Notes under the pieces: model-generated | Seen by the model: the letters and a program-made list of their open reading frames with translations, nothing else | The model's database searches: none | What the model was told of the DNA's origin: nothing | In this document: piece by piece, positions 28,565-39,500 of the stretch | How positions within the stretch are numbered: position 1 is the stretch's first letter | Layout: each line of letters starts with the position of its first letter | Made by a program: the position numbers and the translations under genes | Assembly (NCBI RefSeq): GCF_000488275.1 | Contig: NZ_KI530763.1 | Span: 186,001 to 250,000, forward strand | Source: Acinetobacter brisouii CIP 110357 | GTDB taxonomy: Bacteria; Pseudomonadota; Gammaproteobacteria; Pseudomonadales; Moraxellaceae | DNA length: 64,000 nucleotides | Reading direction: 5' to 3'

Positions 28565-29353
28565 ATGACACAACAGGCTCAAACTATTATTCAAATTAGC
28601 GATACCCACTTGATGGAGCATGCAGGTGCGACATTTGTGGAAATGTGTCCAGAACATAACTTTCATGGAATTATGCAACATATTGTTGCCACACATCCCC
28701 AGATTCAAGCCATTGTACACACGGGAGATGTCGCGCAAGACGCAACACCAGCAACGTATGCCCGCTATATGCAATATATGCAGAGCTTAGGCATTCCATT
28801 TTATCAGACACCTGGCAATCATGATGATCTGCGCTATTTTCCGTATTCACAACCTGCGCCCATCACAGTGATCGATTTGATGCCGTGGACGATCATTTTA
28901 TTGACAACGACAGTCACGGGAAAAATTGATGGACATATTGATCAAGATCAATTAGATCAATTAGATCAATTGTTACAGCAATTGAATGACCGTTTTGTGC
29001 TGATTGGCTGTCATCATCATCCACTGCATATGCAATCAACCTGGATCGATCATCACCGTCTTAAAAATAGTGCTGACCTGTGCTCTGTACTTCGCAAATT
29101 TGCTCAAGTTAAAGCTGTGATTCACGGACATGTCCACCAAGAATTTTCACAGATTCAAGACAATATCGAATTTTTAGCTGTTCCATCGACCTGTGTTCAG
29201 TTTGAACCCCAAAGCCATGATTTCGCTCTAGGACATAGCGATGCACCCGGTTATCGTGTATTGGATTTGTATAATGATGGACGTATCGACAGCAGGGTTT
29301 ATCGTGTCAATCACCTCATTCCAAAAATAAATAATGAGATTTCAGGTTATTAA
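28565..29353 (+). CDS. cpdA: 3',5'-cyclic AMP phosphodiesterase CpdA
   Basis: CpdA lowers cellular cAMP. The 262-residue protein has the class III metallophosphoesterase motifs in order: ISDTHL, HTGDVAQD, PGNHDD, GCHHHPLH and IHGHVHQE. A GTG 12 bases upstream (28553) is an alternative start. In Acinetobacter cAMP and Vfr influence pili and competence, which ties this gene to the pilus regulators further on. A three-unit 9-bp repeat codes for DQLDQLDQL near residue 130. Confidence 0.93.
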   Translation: MTQQAQTIIQISDTHLMEHAGATFVEMCPEHNFHGIMQHIVATHPQIQAIVHTGDVAQDATPATYARYMQYMQSLGIPFYQTPGNHDDLRYFPYSQPAPITVIDLMPWTIILLTTTVTGKIDGHIDQDQLDQLDQLLQQLNDRFVLIGCHHHPLHMQSTWIDHHRLKNSADLCSVLRKFAQVKAVIHGHVHQEFSQIQDNIEFLAVPSTCVQFEPQSHDFALGHSDAPGYRVLDLYNDGRIDSRVYRVNHLIPKINNEISGY

Positions 29354-29559
29354 CTTTTCATTTGGTGCAATTTCGATTAAGTTAACCGTCTTGAAAAAGG
29401 ATCGCTTGGGTAGAATTTAAGACTATTCAAGTATGCAAAAAGTCTTTATGATGACGACCCCTTGAGCATGAATTCACTTGAGGGTGAAATAACAAAAAAC
29501 TTGCATATCACCATAGCGATTACGTCGATCTCGATGTATATGATGAGGAATGCCCTATT

Positions 29560-30072
29560 ATGGCGAATGACAACCTAAACCAAGTCTTAGATGACCAAAC
29601 AGATGCACCGAAACGTGCACGTAAGACCAAGCCTAAGGCTTCTGAAGGCAGCTCAACAGCAAGCTTATTCGGTATCGCTCCTTATGAACCGAAGAAAAAT
29701 GAAGAGTATATGTCTGAAGGTCAGCTTAAGCACTTCCGTCAAATTCTTGAAGCTTGGAAAGCCGAGCTTATGTCTGAGGTTGATCGTACACTCAACACCA
29801 TGCAAGACGAATCAACTGCATTGCCAGATGTAAATGACCGTGCAACCCAAGAAGAAGAGTTTGCCATTGAACTGCGTACCCGTGACCGTGAACGCAAACT
29901 GATTCGTAAGATTGAACAATCTCTTACTGCAATCAAAGATGAAGACTATGGCTTCTGTGAAACTTGTGGTATTGAAATTGGTTTACGCCGCCTAGAAGCT
30001 CGTCCAACAGCGACTTTATGTATCGACTGCAAGACTTTGGCAGAAATCAAAGAGAAGCAAAACAACGGTTAA
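29560..30072 (+). CDS. dksA: RNA polymerase-binding transcription factor DksA
   Basis: DksA enters the secondary channel of RNA polymerase and works with ppGpp. The 170-residue protein has an extra basic N-terminal segment of about 40 residues, the coiled coil with its tip LPDVNDRATQEEEFA (the acidic D-x-x-D-x-A pattern), and the zinc finger CETCGIEIG / LCIDCKTLAE with four cysteines. The 206-bp gap upstream must hold its promoter. gluQRS follows after 3 bases, the usual pairing. Confidence 0.97.
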   Translation: MANDNLNQVLDDQTDAPKRARKTKPKASEGSSTASLFGIAPYEPKKNEEYMSEGQLKHFRQILEAWKAELMSEVDRTLNTMQDESTALPDVNDRATQEEEFAIELRTRDRERKLIRKIEQSLTAIKDEDYGFCETCGIEIGLRRLEARPTATLCIDCKTLAEIKEKQNNG

Positions 30073-30075
30073 ACC

Positions 30076-30963
30076 ATGAGTGAATTGCAGTCCATGCAGT
30101 CTGCTTACGTGGGTCGGTTTGCGCCATCGCCAACTGGCCCGTTACATTTTGGTTCACTACTCACTGCTGTTGCCAGCTATTGCGATGCAAAATCCCAAAA
30201 TGGTACATGGCTGGTTCGGATTGAAGACACCGACATTCCCCGCATTTATCCTGGCAGTGAAACGCATATTCTGCAGTGCCTAGATGCCTTTGCCTTTGAA
30301 CCTGATGCCGACATTATTTTTCAAAAAGACCGCCTCGATCTATATCAAGACGTGCTCAATCAACTCCAGCAACAAGATCTTGTCTACGCCTGTCAGTGCA
30401 CCCGTAAAATGCTCGGCTCCAATGCCATTTATGCAGGGACTTGCCGCAAACTCAAATTACCATTTGACCATCAGGCCATTCGGGTCAAAGTCAGTGATCA
30501 ACTCATCTGTTTTGATGATCGCCTGCAAGGTCAGCATTGTTCCAATCTCGCTCATGAGCTTGGTGATTTTGTCTTGAAACGCCGCGATGGCATTATTAAC
30601 TATCAACTGGCTGTCGTGGTCGATGACTATTTACAAGGCATGACCCATGTCGTGCGTGGCGCAGACCTGCTGGATAATACTGAACGGCAAATCTGGCTGG
30701 GGCAGTTACTCGGCTATCCACGCCTCAGCTATATGCATTTGCCTCTTGCCATGAATGCTCAGGGGCAAAAACTCTCCAAGCAAAATCTGGCACAGGCACT
30801 TGACCCGACACAAGCACCACAGCTATTACAACAAGCGATTGCCGCCTTACATCAGTTGCCTGTTGAACTCGATTGCCCTGCCCGTATGCTGGCACAGGCA
30901 GTCGCGCAGTGGGATGTCTCGCGAATTCCGCGAACCACGCAACTTGCACAGATTTATCAATAA
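30076..30963 (+). CDS. gluQ: Glutamyl-Q tRNA(Asp) synthetase
   Basis: GluQ activates glutamate and attaches it to queuosine in tRNA(Asp); it lacks the anticodon-binding domain of GltX. The 295-residue product has PSPTGPLHFGSLLTAVAS (HIGH-like HFGS at 24-27), zinc-binding CQCTRK and YAGTC, and a KLSKQN loop standing for KMSKS. Short length and the position after dksA fit this enzyme. Confidence 0.95.
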   Translation: MSELQSMQSAYVGRFAPSPTGPLHFGSLLTAVASYCDAKSQNGTWLVRIEDTDIPRIYPGSETHILQCLDAFAFEPDADIIFQKDRLDLYQDVLNQLQQQDLVYACQCTRKMLGSNAIYAGTCRKLKLPFDHQAIRVKVSDQLICFDDRLQGQHCSNLAHELGDFVLKRRDGIINYQLAVVVDDYLQGMTHVVRGADLLDNTERQIWLGQLLGYPRLSYMHLPLAMNAQGQKLSKQNLAQALDPTQAPQLLQQAIAALHQLPVELDCPARMLAQAVAQWDVSRIPRTTQLAQIYQ

Positions 30964-30987
30964 AAAACCACGCGATTGCGTGGTTTT
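30964..30987. terminator. Bidirectional terminator between gluQ and ftsW
   Basis: AAAACCACGC pairs with GCGTGGTTTT (10 bp, loop GATT). It separates the convergent genes and works for both. Confidence 0.88.
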
Positions 30988-30991
30988 GTGT

Positions 30992-32185
30992 TTAGAAGTT
31001 AGAGACTTCCTCATTGGGGTTGGTTTGTCTGGTCGATGAGTCAATTTTCAGTACAAAAGCAATCATCACCGCACACATCATCAGCGATGTCCCGCCATAA
31101 CTAATAAATGGCAAGGTCAAACCTTTGGTTGGCAACATTCCCATGTTCATGCCTGCATTCACCAGAATCTGCATCAGGAAGATCATACTAATCCCGTAGG
31201 ACAGATAACCTGCGCGCAAGTAGTTATTTTTTAAAGCACGCTGCCCAATCCGCACACAACATGCCAGCATCAGGAACTCAAGCCCTAACACTGTGGTAAT
31301 GCCTATAAAACCAAACTCTTCACCCAAGATCGCCAGCATGAAGTCGGTATGTGCTTCGGGTAAATAGGACATTTTTTGCATACTGTGCCCTAGCCCGACA
31401 CCAAACCATTCACCACGTCCAAAGGCCATCAAGGCATTTGACAGCTGATAACCTGAACCCAGTGGGTCTGCCCACGGGTTACTGAAAGACACCAGACGTT
31501 CATAACGATACGGTTCAAACACAATCAGGAACACTAAGGCGATCAGGATCGCGCCAATATAAAACAGGAACTGGATAATCGGAGCACCTGCCAAAAAGAA
31601 CACCCCAAACATCATCATCACAATAACGACAGTTGCCCCAAGGTCAGGTTCAGCCAAAATCAAGCCAACCGTAATCGACATAATTCCACCTAACCGCACC
31701 AAGCCCATCCAGCTATTACGGACTTCATGGGCACGGCGCACCACATAATCTGCGGTAAAGATCGCCATCATCAATTTGGCAACTTCCGTTGGTTGCAAGG
31801 TAAAACCTGCAATACGAATCCAGCGTGTTGAACCATTGACCTCGGTTCCCACACCAAGTGCGACGACTAACAGACCAATCGTAACTAACCAGAACAAAAA
31901 GGTATTTTTAAACCAGTAATCCAGCGGAAATTTGGATGTGACAAATGCCGCGATGGCAGCAATCACAATCGAAATGGCATGCCGTTCCAGAAAATAAAAT
32001 GGATCATGCTGCTTGGCATCGGCATAAGGCATGGATGCCGATCCCACCATCACCGTCCCGATCACCAGCAAACTGACCACACAGAAAATCAAAATATTAC
32101 GTGCGGTGATTTCGCTCGGCAGTTTCGGGGCAATGCGAGTATAGAGACTTTGCAGTTTGCTCATACCTTGAGTAATTACAGCCAT
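30992..32185 (-). CDS. ftsW: Peptidoglycan glycosyltransferase FtsW
   Basis: FtsW is the SEDS polymerase of septal peptidoglycan, working with FtsI. The 397-residue protein has about ten membrane helices. It carries the family features GSTRWIRIAGFTLQPTE, the loop MSYLPEAHTDFMLAILGEE with the catalytic aspartate, and LPFISYGGTSLMM near the end. The ATG at 32185 has GGGAG 5 bases upstream; the longer frame runs into murD. Only murD accompanies it here. Confidence 0.96.
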   Translation of the reverse strand: MAVITQGMSKLQSLYTRIAPKLPSEITARNILIFCVVSLLVIGTVMVGSASMPYADAKQHDPFYFLERHAISIVIAAIAAFVTSKFPLDYWFKNTFLFWLVTIGLLVVALGVGTEVNGSTRWIRIAGFTLQPTEVAKLMMAIFTADYVVRRAHEVRNSWMGLVRLGGIMSITVGLILAEPDLGATVVIVMMMFGVFFLAGAPIIQFLFYIGAILIALVFLIVFEPYRYERLVSFSNPWADPLGSGYQLSNALMAFGRGEWFGVGLGHSMQKMSYLPEAHTDFMLAILGEEFGFIGITTVLGLEFLMLACCVRIGQRALKNNYLRAGYLSYGISMIFLMQILVNAGMNMGMLPTKGLTLPFISYGGTSLMMCAVMIAFVLKIDSSTRQTNPNEEVSNF

Positions 32186-32205
32186 ACGTGCTCCCTGATT
32201 CTTGC

Positions 32206-33633
<1,428 letters not shown>

Positions 33634-33664
33634 TTATCGCATTTTTTTTGTATATTCACGTAAA

Positions 33665-33689
33665 AAAACCGCCAGTATTTGGCGGTTTT
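33665..33689 (-). terminator. Terminator of the feo operon
   Basis: AAAACCGCCA pairs with TGGCGGTTTT (10 bp, loop GTATT). On the minus strand it runs into TTTTTTT, 20 bases after the last feo gene. Confidence 0.85.
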
Positions 33690-33708
33690 AAAGATCGGTT
33701 CAATGTGG

Positions 33709-33963
33709 TTATTTCCACTTCACCGCTTGGACTGTGACTTTATTTTTACTCTGCGCAGAACTGTCGGCACTACAACCACAGCCTCCCGAACAGCCTGCTG
33801 ACATTGTCGGGCGTAGCCATTTTGCCAAAGTCATCCAGCCGCGCTGCTCACAACCACGTGCCAGAGCAGAAAACACACTATATGCCGATTGAGGGAAAAT
33901 CTTTTTAAAGGTATAAATGGCACTCCAAAGCACCAATACCGCAATAATCAGATAACTCACCAT
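33709..33963 (-). CDS. Small Cys-rich single-span membrane protein of the feo operon
   Basis: The 84-residue protein has one N-terminal helix (VSYLIIAVLVLWSAIYTF) and a cysteine cluster MSAGCSGGCGCSADSS (C58, C62, C64) plus C38. The layout recalls the FeoB-associated Cys-rich proteins of other phyla and stands where enteric bacteria have FeoC. It probably aids Fe(II) transport or senses iron; this is inference from position. GGAGGTGAGT before the ATG at 33963 fixes the start; an in-frame ATG at 33981 lies in front of that site. Confidence 0.85.
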   Translation of the reverse strand: MVSYLIIAVLVLWSAIYTFKKIFPQSAYSVFSALARGCEQRGWMTLAKWLRPTMSAGCSGGCGCSADSSAQSKNKVTVQAVKWK

Positions 33964-33981
33964 ACTCACCTCCGCTTGCAT

Positions 33982-35835
33982 TTAGCCCAGATAGTGGGAC
34001 GCAATTTGATAGGTTAAAAATGCTGCAAAATAAGCCAATGCAAATAGATAGCCTGTCATCCACGCCACCATTTTCCATGACCCTGTTTCACGGCGTACCG
34101 TTGCCAATGTCGATAAACAATGTGGTGCATAGATGTACCACACCAAAAGTGACAAACCTGTTGCCAGACTCCAGCCACTACCAGGCGCACTGATTAAATG
34201 ACTTAAACCCTGCGCCATCGCATCATCGTTGGCAGCAGACAATGCATAGACTGTTCCAAGAGATGCCACCATCACTTCACGGGCAGCCATCCCAGGAATG
34301 AGGGCAATACAGATTTGCCAGTTAAAGCCAACTGGTGCAAAGAATGGCTGCATGAAATGCCCAATATACCCTGCAAAACTGTAATTAATTGGCGATAAAG
34401 CGGCATGTTCTGGTGCTTGTGGAAAACTACACAAAAACCAAAGCAAAATAGATAAGGCGAAAATAATCCCACCCACCCGCTTCAAGAAAATCTTGGTGCG
34501 GTCGAGCAAGCCAATCCCGATACTCTTCATATTCGGAAAGCGATAGCTTGGCAATTCCATCAGCAAAGCGTATTGGGATTTGTCTTTCTGGAAAAACTTC
34601 AGCACAAATGCCACGATTAACGCACTGATAATGCCTGCCATATACAACGCAAACAGCACTAGCCCCTGCAAATTGAAAATGCCCCACACCATTTTGCTGG
34701 GAATAAAGGCCGAGATCAGCAAGGCATACACGGGCAAGCGTGCCGAACAGGTCATGAGCGGTGCAACAAAAATTGTGGTTAAACGGTCACGCGGATCCTG
34801 AATGGTTCGGGTCGCCATAATCCCAGGCACGGCACAGGCAAAACTCGACAATAACGGAATAAATGCACGCCCACTTAAGCCTGCTTTATACATGAGTTTA
34901 TCCAGCAAAAATGCTGCGCGTGGCAAGTAGCCCGTTTCTTCCAGAAGCAAAATAAAGAAGAATAAAATCAAAATCTGTGGCAAAAAGACTACAACACCGC
35001 CCGCACCCGCAATCACGCCATCAACCACCAAGCTATGTAACAGTGGTTGCGTCACTAAGGTGCCCATCTCGGTACCCAACCAAGTGAATGCTTTGGTAAT
35101 GGCTTCCTGAAAAGGCGCTGCCCAAGTAAAGACCGCCTGAAACACCACAAACATCAGCAGGGTTAGAACCACAAACCCCAATACAGGATGTAAAAAAATG
35201 CTGTCTAAGAATTCGGTACGTTTATCTTCATGATCTGAAAAGACCACAACATCTGCCAAAATCTGTGCAACTTTCTGATGTTGGTCGCCCACCAAACCGT
35301 TCATTTCGGTCTGTGGCAAAGCAAATTTTTTCTGACTCAAAGCATCAATCAGATTGACAACCCCTGACGAGGTTTTAGCAACAGTTTCAACAACAGGAAT
35401 ACCAAGGCGTTCAGACAGTTTCTGCGAGTTAATCTGAATACCACGGCGACGTGCCTCGTCCATCATGTTCAAAACCAGCAGCACAGGTCGTCCAAGCTCA
35501 ATGACTTCTAAAACCAAACCCAAATGCAAACGTAAGTTAGTGGCATCAACCACACACAAAAATGCATCCTGTTGGCTTTCATCTTTGATTTTGCCAAGAC
35601 AGACATCACGAGTCACCGCTTCATCAGGGCTAGTCGCCTCGAGACTATAAGTCCCAGGCAAATCCAGTACCCGCACCTGATTGCCAGAAGGTAGCTGAAA
35701 AAAGCCGATTTTGCGTTCAACTGTGACACCTGCATAGTTACCGACTTTTTGGCGGGTTCCCGTCAGTTGGTTAAAAACTGAGGTTTTACCACAGTTTGGA
35801 TTACCGACCAGAGCAACACGTAAAGTTTCGCTCAT
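33982..35835 (-). CDS. feoB: Fe(II) transporter FeoB
   Basis: FeoB takes ferrous iron across the inner membrane. The 617-residue protein has the N-terminal G domain (GNPNCGKTSVFNQLTG at 11-26, DLPGTYSL, LNMMDEARRRG), then the helical domain. Membrane Gate motifs follow (VGFVVLTLLMFVVFQAVF, SSFACAVPGIMATRTI, GMAAREVMVASLGTVYAL). It is shorter than E. coli FeoB (773), as usual in this group. It overlaps feoA by 4 bases. Confidence 0.97.
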   Translation of the reverse strand: MSETLRVALVGNPNCGKTSVFNQLTGTRQKVGNYAGVTVERKIGFFQLPSGNQVRVLDLPGTYSLEATSPDEAVTRDVCLGKIKDESQQDAFLCVVDATNLRLHLGLVLEVIELGRPVLLVLNMMDEARRRGIQINSQKLSERLGIPVVETVAKTSSGVVNLIDALSQKKFALPQTEMNGLVGDQHQKVAQILADVVVFSDHEDKRTEFLDSIFLHPVLGFVVLTLLMFVVFQAVFTWAAPFQEAITKAFTWLGTEMGTLVTQPLLHSLVVDGVIAGAGGVVVFLPQILILFFFILLLEETGYLPRAAFLLDKLMYKAGLSGRAFIPLLSSFACAVPGIMATRTIQDPRDRLTTIFVAPLMTCSARLPVYALLISAFIPSKMVWGIFNLQGLVLFALYMAGIISALIVAFVLKFFQKDKSQYALLMELPSYRFPNMKSIGIGLLDRTKIFLKRVGGIIFALSILLWFLCSFPQAPEHAALSPINYSFAGYIGHFMQPFFAPVGFNWQICIALIPGMAAREVMVASLGTVYALSAANDDAMAQGLSHLISAPGSGWSLATGLSLLVWYIYAPHCLSTLATVRRETGSWKMVAWMTGYLFALAYFAAFLTYQIASHYLG

Positions 35836-36092
35836 GTTACAGCTCCCTGTGCGGAAATTTCAATTTTCTGAGCTTCTGCTTTTCGCAAGGCAAAACGAGT
35901 AAAGCCAATCTGAATCAGCAGTGGATCACCACCAAAGATCCCTTTGGCAACAACTTTCACAGGTGTCCCTGGAATAAAGCCCAAGGTTTCCAATCGACTT
36001 GCTATTAAATCCGCCTTGCCATCATCAACAGTTTGACGGTTGACTTTGGTAATGACAGCGGTTTGTTTTACCTTTAAATCTGATAACCGCAC
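35832..36092 (-). CDS. feoA: Ferrous iron transport protein FeoA
   Basis: FeoA is an SH3-like cytosolic partner of FeoB. The 86-residue product has MRLSDLKVKQTAVITKV, RLETLGFIPGTPVKVVAKG and the C-terminal beta strands DPLLIQIGFTRFALRKAEA. The start is a GTG at 36092; no ATG fits. First gene of the operon, behind a Fur-box-like site. Confidence 0.95.
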   Translation of the reverse strand: MRLSDLKVKQTAVITKVNRQTVDDGKADLIASRLETLGFIPGTPVKVVAKGIFGGDPLLIQIGFTRFALRKAEAQKIEISAQGAVT

Positions 36093-36128
36093 AGCGTTCT
36101 ACTCACAGACATTTGATTTATTATAAAC

Positions 36129-36147
36129 ATAAATGAGAATAATTTAC
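36129..36147 (-). promoter_or_regulatory. Putative Fur box ahead of feoA
   Basis: ATAAATGAGAATAATTTAC matches the 19-bp Fur consensus GATAATGATAATCATTATC at 12 positions by my count. It lies about 37 bases upstream of the feoA GTG, where it would cover the promoter. Confidence 0.55.
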
Positions 36148-36245
36148 ATACACTACTTGCATCTGGCTTAGCTTTACAATTCGACTTTTACGGAAATTTA
36201 TTCTAGAGTGAAACAGCATTTTCGATCCTCATATATATCCGCTAG

Positions 36246-37163
36246 ATGATAAACAAAAAACCTCGTATTCCAACGGCGATTAATATTCCAAAAAATTTAG
36301 AATTTTTATTGGGTTACAGAGACTATCTCGTTGCTCAAACCGTCAGTCCGCACACACGAAATGCTTATTTGTCTGACTTGATCCAGTGTAGCCAGTATAT
36401 GGAAAAACCGTTATTAGACTGGTCAAGCGAAGATATTACCGATGTATTGATCGCGTTAACACAACAAGGGAAAAGCCCACGCTCGATTGCCCGCCTTTTG
36501 TCTGCACTACGTTCTTTTTTCAAGTTTTTACGAGAACAGCAACTACGCACCGACAATCCGCTAAGTACCCATAAAACCCCAAAACTTGGGCGTGCCCTGC
36601 CTCAAGATTTATCTGAAAGCCAAGTAGATGCCCTGATTCAAGCACCCAATACCGAAACTGCGCTCGGTTTACGGGATAGAACCATGTTAGAAGTACTCTA
36701 TGCTTGCGGCTTACGAGTTTCAGAGCTCATCACGCTGCGCCTAGAATTACTCAATCTTAAGCAAGGCTATGTACGAATTGTCGGAAAAGGCAATAAAGAG
36801 CGTCTGGTTCCATTGGGGCAAATTGCCTGTGAATGGCTAGAACGCTATCTCAGTGAATCACGTTCACAACTGTTAAAATCAAGCAGCGACTATGTGTTTT
36901 TAACCCAGCAAGGTGGCATTATGAGTCGACAAAATTTTTGGTATGCAATCAAACGCTATGCCCTACAAGCGGGCATCGAGTTTGAAATTTCCCCTCACAC
37001 TTTACGACATGCTTTTGCGACACATTTACTCAATCACGGTGCCGACCTGCGCGTAGTACAAATGCTCTTGGGGCATAGTGATCTGTCCACCACGCAAATT
37101 TATACCCATGTCGCACAAATCCGCATGCAGCAACTACATCAGCAATACCACCCTCGCGCCTAA
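36246..37163 (+). CDS. xerD: Tyrosine recombinase XerD
   Basis: XerD resolves chromosome dimers with XerC at dif. The 305-residue protein has the SAM-like N-terminal domain and all catalytic residues: R157 (CGLRVSEL), K181 (GKGNKER), H251 and R254 (HTLRH), H277 (LLGHSDLST) and Y286 (IYTHV). The end QLHQQYHPRA is typical of XerD rather than XerC. dsbC follows, as in E. coli and Pseudomonas. Confidence 0.95.
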   Translation: MINKKPRIPTAINIPKNLEFLLGYRDYLVAQTVSPHTRNAYLSDLIQCSQYMEKPLLDWSSEDITDVLIALTQQGKSPRSIARLLSALRSFFKFLREQQLRTDNPLSTHKTPKLGRALPQDLSESQVDALIQAPNTETALGLRDRTMLEVLYACGLRVSELITLRLELLNLKQGYVRIVGKGNKERLVPLGQIACEWLERYLSESRSQLLKSSSDYVFLTQQGGIMSRQNFWYAIKRYALQAGIEFEISPHTLRHAFATHLLNHGADLRVVQMLLGHSDLSTTQIYTHVAQIRMQQLHQQYHPRA

Positions 37164-37277
37164 CCTCGCGCTGTGTTATCGAAGAATTACACAGAATAAT
37201 GAAAATTCACGAAGCACCACACATTTTTTGTTATGCTAACGGTGTTTTCTTTTTATTGACCAGTCAAAGGGTTATTT

Positions 37278-38093
37278 ATGTCCTTGCACCGTTCCAAAAT
37301 TTTCCTGGCATGTACACTTGCCGCTGCTGGTATGCTTAGTGCGTGCTCTAAAGATAAAAATACTGAACAAAAAACTGACTCTCTGACTGCAACGGCACCT
37401 GCAACAGGACAAGCTTCGCCAATTTTAGAACATAATGCCAAACAACGCTTGATCAATACTTTGCAAGAAAGTTTAAAAAAAGCAAACATCAACGTTAAAA
37501 TTATTGATATTAAAACCACTGAAATTCCCAATATTTACTGGGTCAACCTAGATGGCATGCCATCAGTTTATGCTACGGCTGACGGTAAATACCTGATTCA
37601 GGGTGATGTGCTGCGTTTAGGTGACACGAAACTAAAAAATGTCAGCCAAGACTTACAGGCAGCTGAAAACAAAAAACTGTTTGCTGCGCTCAATCCAAAA
37701 GATTTAATCGTTTACCCTGCTCAAGGCGCAACAAAACATATTGTCTATGTGTTTACCGATGCCAACTGCCCATACTGCCATAAACTGCACGAACATTTGC
37801 CTGAGATCAATGCCAAGGGCATTGAAGTCCGCTATATTGCCTGGCCACGTGGCGAGCAGTTCTTCCCGACTATGGAAGCCATTTGGTGTAACAACGACCG
37901 TAAAGCAGCCTTTAATGCAGTAGTGCAAGGTCAGCAAATTCCCGCAGTACAGTGTAATAGCCCTGTAAAAGCCCAATATCAGCTCGGCATTAAAATTGGG
38001 GTCAACGGTACACCTGCAATTTACTCGCAAGATGGTTTATACCTTGGCGGCTACCTCAGCCCTGAAGAACTAGAGCAACATTTGGAAAAATAA
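37278..38093 (+). CDS. dsbC: Thiol:disulfide isomerase DsbC
   Basis: DsbC repairs wrong disulfides in the periplasm. The 271-residue protein has a dimerisation domain, a linker helix and a thioredoxin domain with CPYC at residues 164-167 and a cis-proline GVNGTPAIY. The signal peptide carries a lipobox LSAC (C23), so this version should be lipid-anchored, unlike soluble E. coli DsbC. It stands between xerD and hom. Confidence 0.93.
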   Translation: MSLHRSKIFLACTLAAAGMLSACSKDKNTEQKTDSLTATAPATGQASPILEHNAKQRLINTLQESLKKANINVKIIDIKTTEIPNIYWVNLDGMPSVYATADGKYLIQGDVLRLGDTKLKNVSQDLQAAENKKLFAALNPKDLIVYPAQGATKHIVYVFTDANCPYCHKLHEHLPEINAKGIEVRYIAWPRGEQFFPTMEAIWCNNDRKAAFNAVVQGQQIPAVQCNSPVKAQYQLGIKIGVNGTPAIYSQDGLYLGGYLSPEELEQHLEK

Positions 38094-38191
38094 TCTGAAA
38101 TAAGGTGAAGATATTGTGATCTCCACCCTAGAGTCTGTGCATTTTTTTAGCTATGATCAATCTCAATCGCAATAAATACTTGGAGTGTGAC

Positions 38192-39493
38192 GTGAAACCA
38201 GTTCGCCTGGCTATATTAGGTCTTGGTACCGTAGGTGGTGGTGCCCTTAAATTATTACAAGAAAACGCCGCTGAAATTAAACGTCGCACAGGTCGAGAAA
38301 TTCAAATTACCTACGTTGGTACCCGCCGCCCTCGTCCAGACCTCAATCTGGAAGGGATTAAACAAAGCGCTGACTTGTTCGAAATCGTTCGTCAACCCGA
38401 TGTCGATGTTGTGGTTGAAGTCATGGGCGGTATTCATCCTGCTTATGAAATCATCAATGAAGCGATTAAACATGGCAAACATGTCGTCACTGCCAACAAA
38501 GCGTTACTGGCTGAACATGGCAATGAACTGTTTAAAGCGGCTGAAGATCACAAAGTTCAGATTGCTTATGAAGCTGCGGTTGCGGGTGGAATTCCAATTA
38601 TTAAAGTCATTCGTGAAGGTTTGGCTGCCAATAAAATTGATTGGTTAGCAGGTATCATTAATGGTACAGGTAACTTCATTCTGACTGAAATGCGTGACAA
38701 AGGTCGTGCCTTTGCTGATGTATTAAAAGAAGCACAAGAGCTTGGTTATGCAGAAGCTGATCCAACTTTTGACGTTGAAGGCATTGATGCTGCGCACAAA
38801 CTCACCATTTTAGCCTCTTGTGCATTTGGTATGCCTTTACAGTTTAGTAAAGTTTATACTGAAGGCATCAGCAAAATTACTGCGCAAGATGTGAAATACG
38901 CTGAAGAACTTGGCTTTCGTATCAAACACTTGGGAATCGCCCGCCGTACTGACAAAGGCATTGAACTGCGTGTTCACCCAACCTTGATTCCGTCTGAAGA
39001 ACTGATTGCCAATGTCAACGGCGTAAAAAATGCCGTTCTCGTTCAAGCGAATGCTGTCGGCCCAACGCTTTATTACGGTGCAGGTGCAGGTGCAGGCCCA
39101 ACTGCTTCAGCAGTAGTTGCCGACATTGTAGATATCGTGCGTGACATCTCTTATACCGAAGATGGTGCGGGCACAATTCCACAACTGGCTTTTGAAGCAT
39201 TGACTGATACACCAATCTTGAGCCGCGAAGAAATGACTACAGGTTATTATATTCGCCTCAATGCTGAAGACCAAACGGGTGTGCTTGCTGATGTGACAAC
39301 TATTCTCAGCCGTGCAGGGATTAGTATTGATGCCATCATGCAACAGTCCCGTTTAAAAGATCTTATTCCTATTGTGATTCTGACCGATCCGATCGTGGAA
39401 TCCAAAATGGATGAAGCGCTTGCTCAAATTCAAGCGCTTCCTGCCATTCATGGCGAAATTGTGCGAATTCGTTTAGAATCGCTGGATAACTAA
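38192..39493 (+). CDS. hom: Homoserine dehydrogenase
   Basis: Hom reduces aspartate semialdehyde to homoserine for threonine and methionine. The 433-residue protein has the Rossmann motif GLGTVGGGALKLL, TANKALLAEHG, the catalytic region AAVAGGIPIIK, GIINGTGNFILTEM and DPTFDVEGIDAAHKL. A C-terminal ACT domain (about 350-430) gives threonine feedback. A GTG start at 38192 with GGAG 6 bases upstream fits the family N-terminus. The in-frame ATG at 38153 has no ribosome binding site. Confidence 0.96.
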   Translation: MKPVRLAILGLGTVGGGALKLLQENAAEIKRRTGREIQITYVGTRRPRPDLNLEGIKQSADLFEIVRQPDVDVVVEVMGGIHPAYEIINEAIKHGKHVVTANKALLAEHGNELFKAAEDHKVQIAYEAAVAGGIPIIKVIREGLAANKIDWLAGIINGTGNFILTEMRDKGRAFADVLKEAQELGYAEADPTFDVEGIDAAHKLTILASCAFGMPLQFSKVYTEGISKITAQDVKYAEELGFRIKHLGIARRTDKGIELRVHPTLIPSEELIANVNGVKNAVLVQANAVGPTLYYGAGAGAGPTASAVVADIVDIVRDISYTEDGAGTIPQLAFEALTDTPILSREEMTTGYYIRLNAEDQTGVLADVTTILSRAGISIDAIMQQSRLKDLIPIVILTDPIVESKMDEALAQIQALPAIHGEIVRIRLESLDN

Positions 39494-39500
39494 TCAGGTC

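Noticed and set aside
36246..37163. Tyrosine recombinase as mark of a mobile element
   Set aside because: It is core XerD with dsbC next to it; no att repeats or phage genes are seen.
38103..38127. Hairpin after dsbC
   Set aside because: Stem interrupted by a mismatch and the T-run lies too far downstream to call a terminator.
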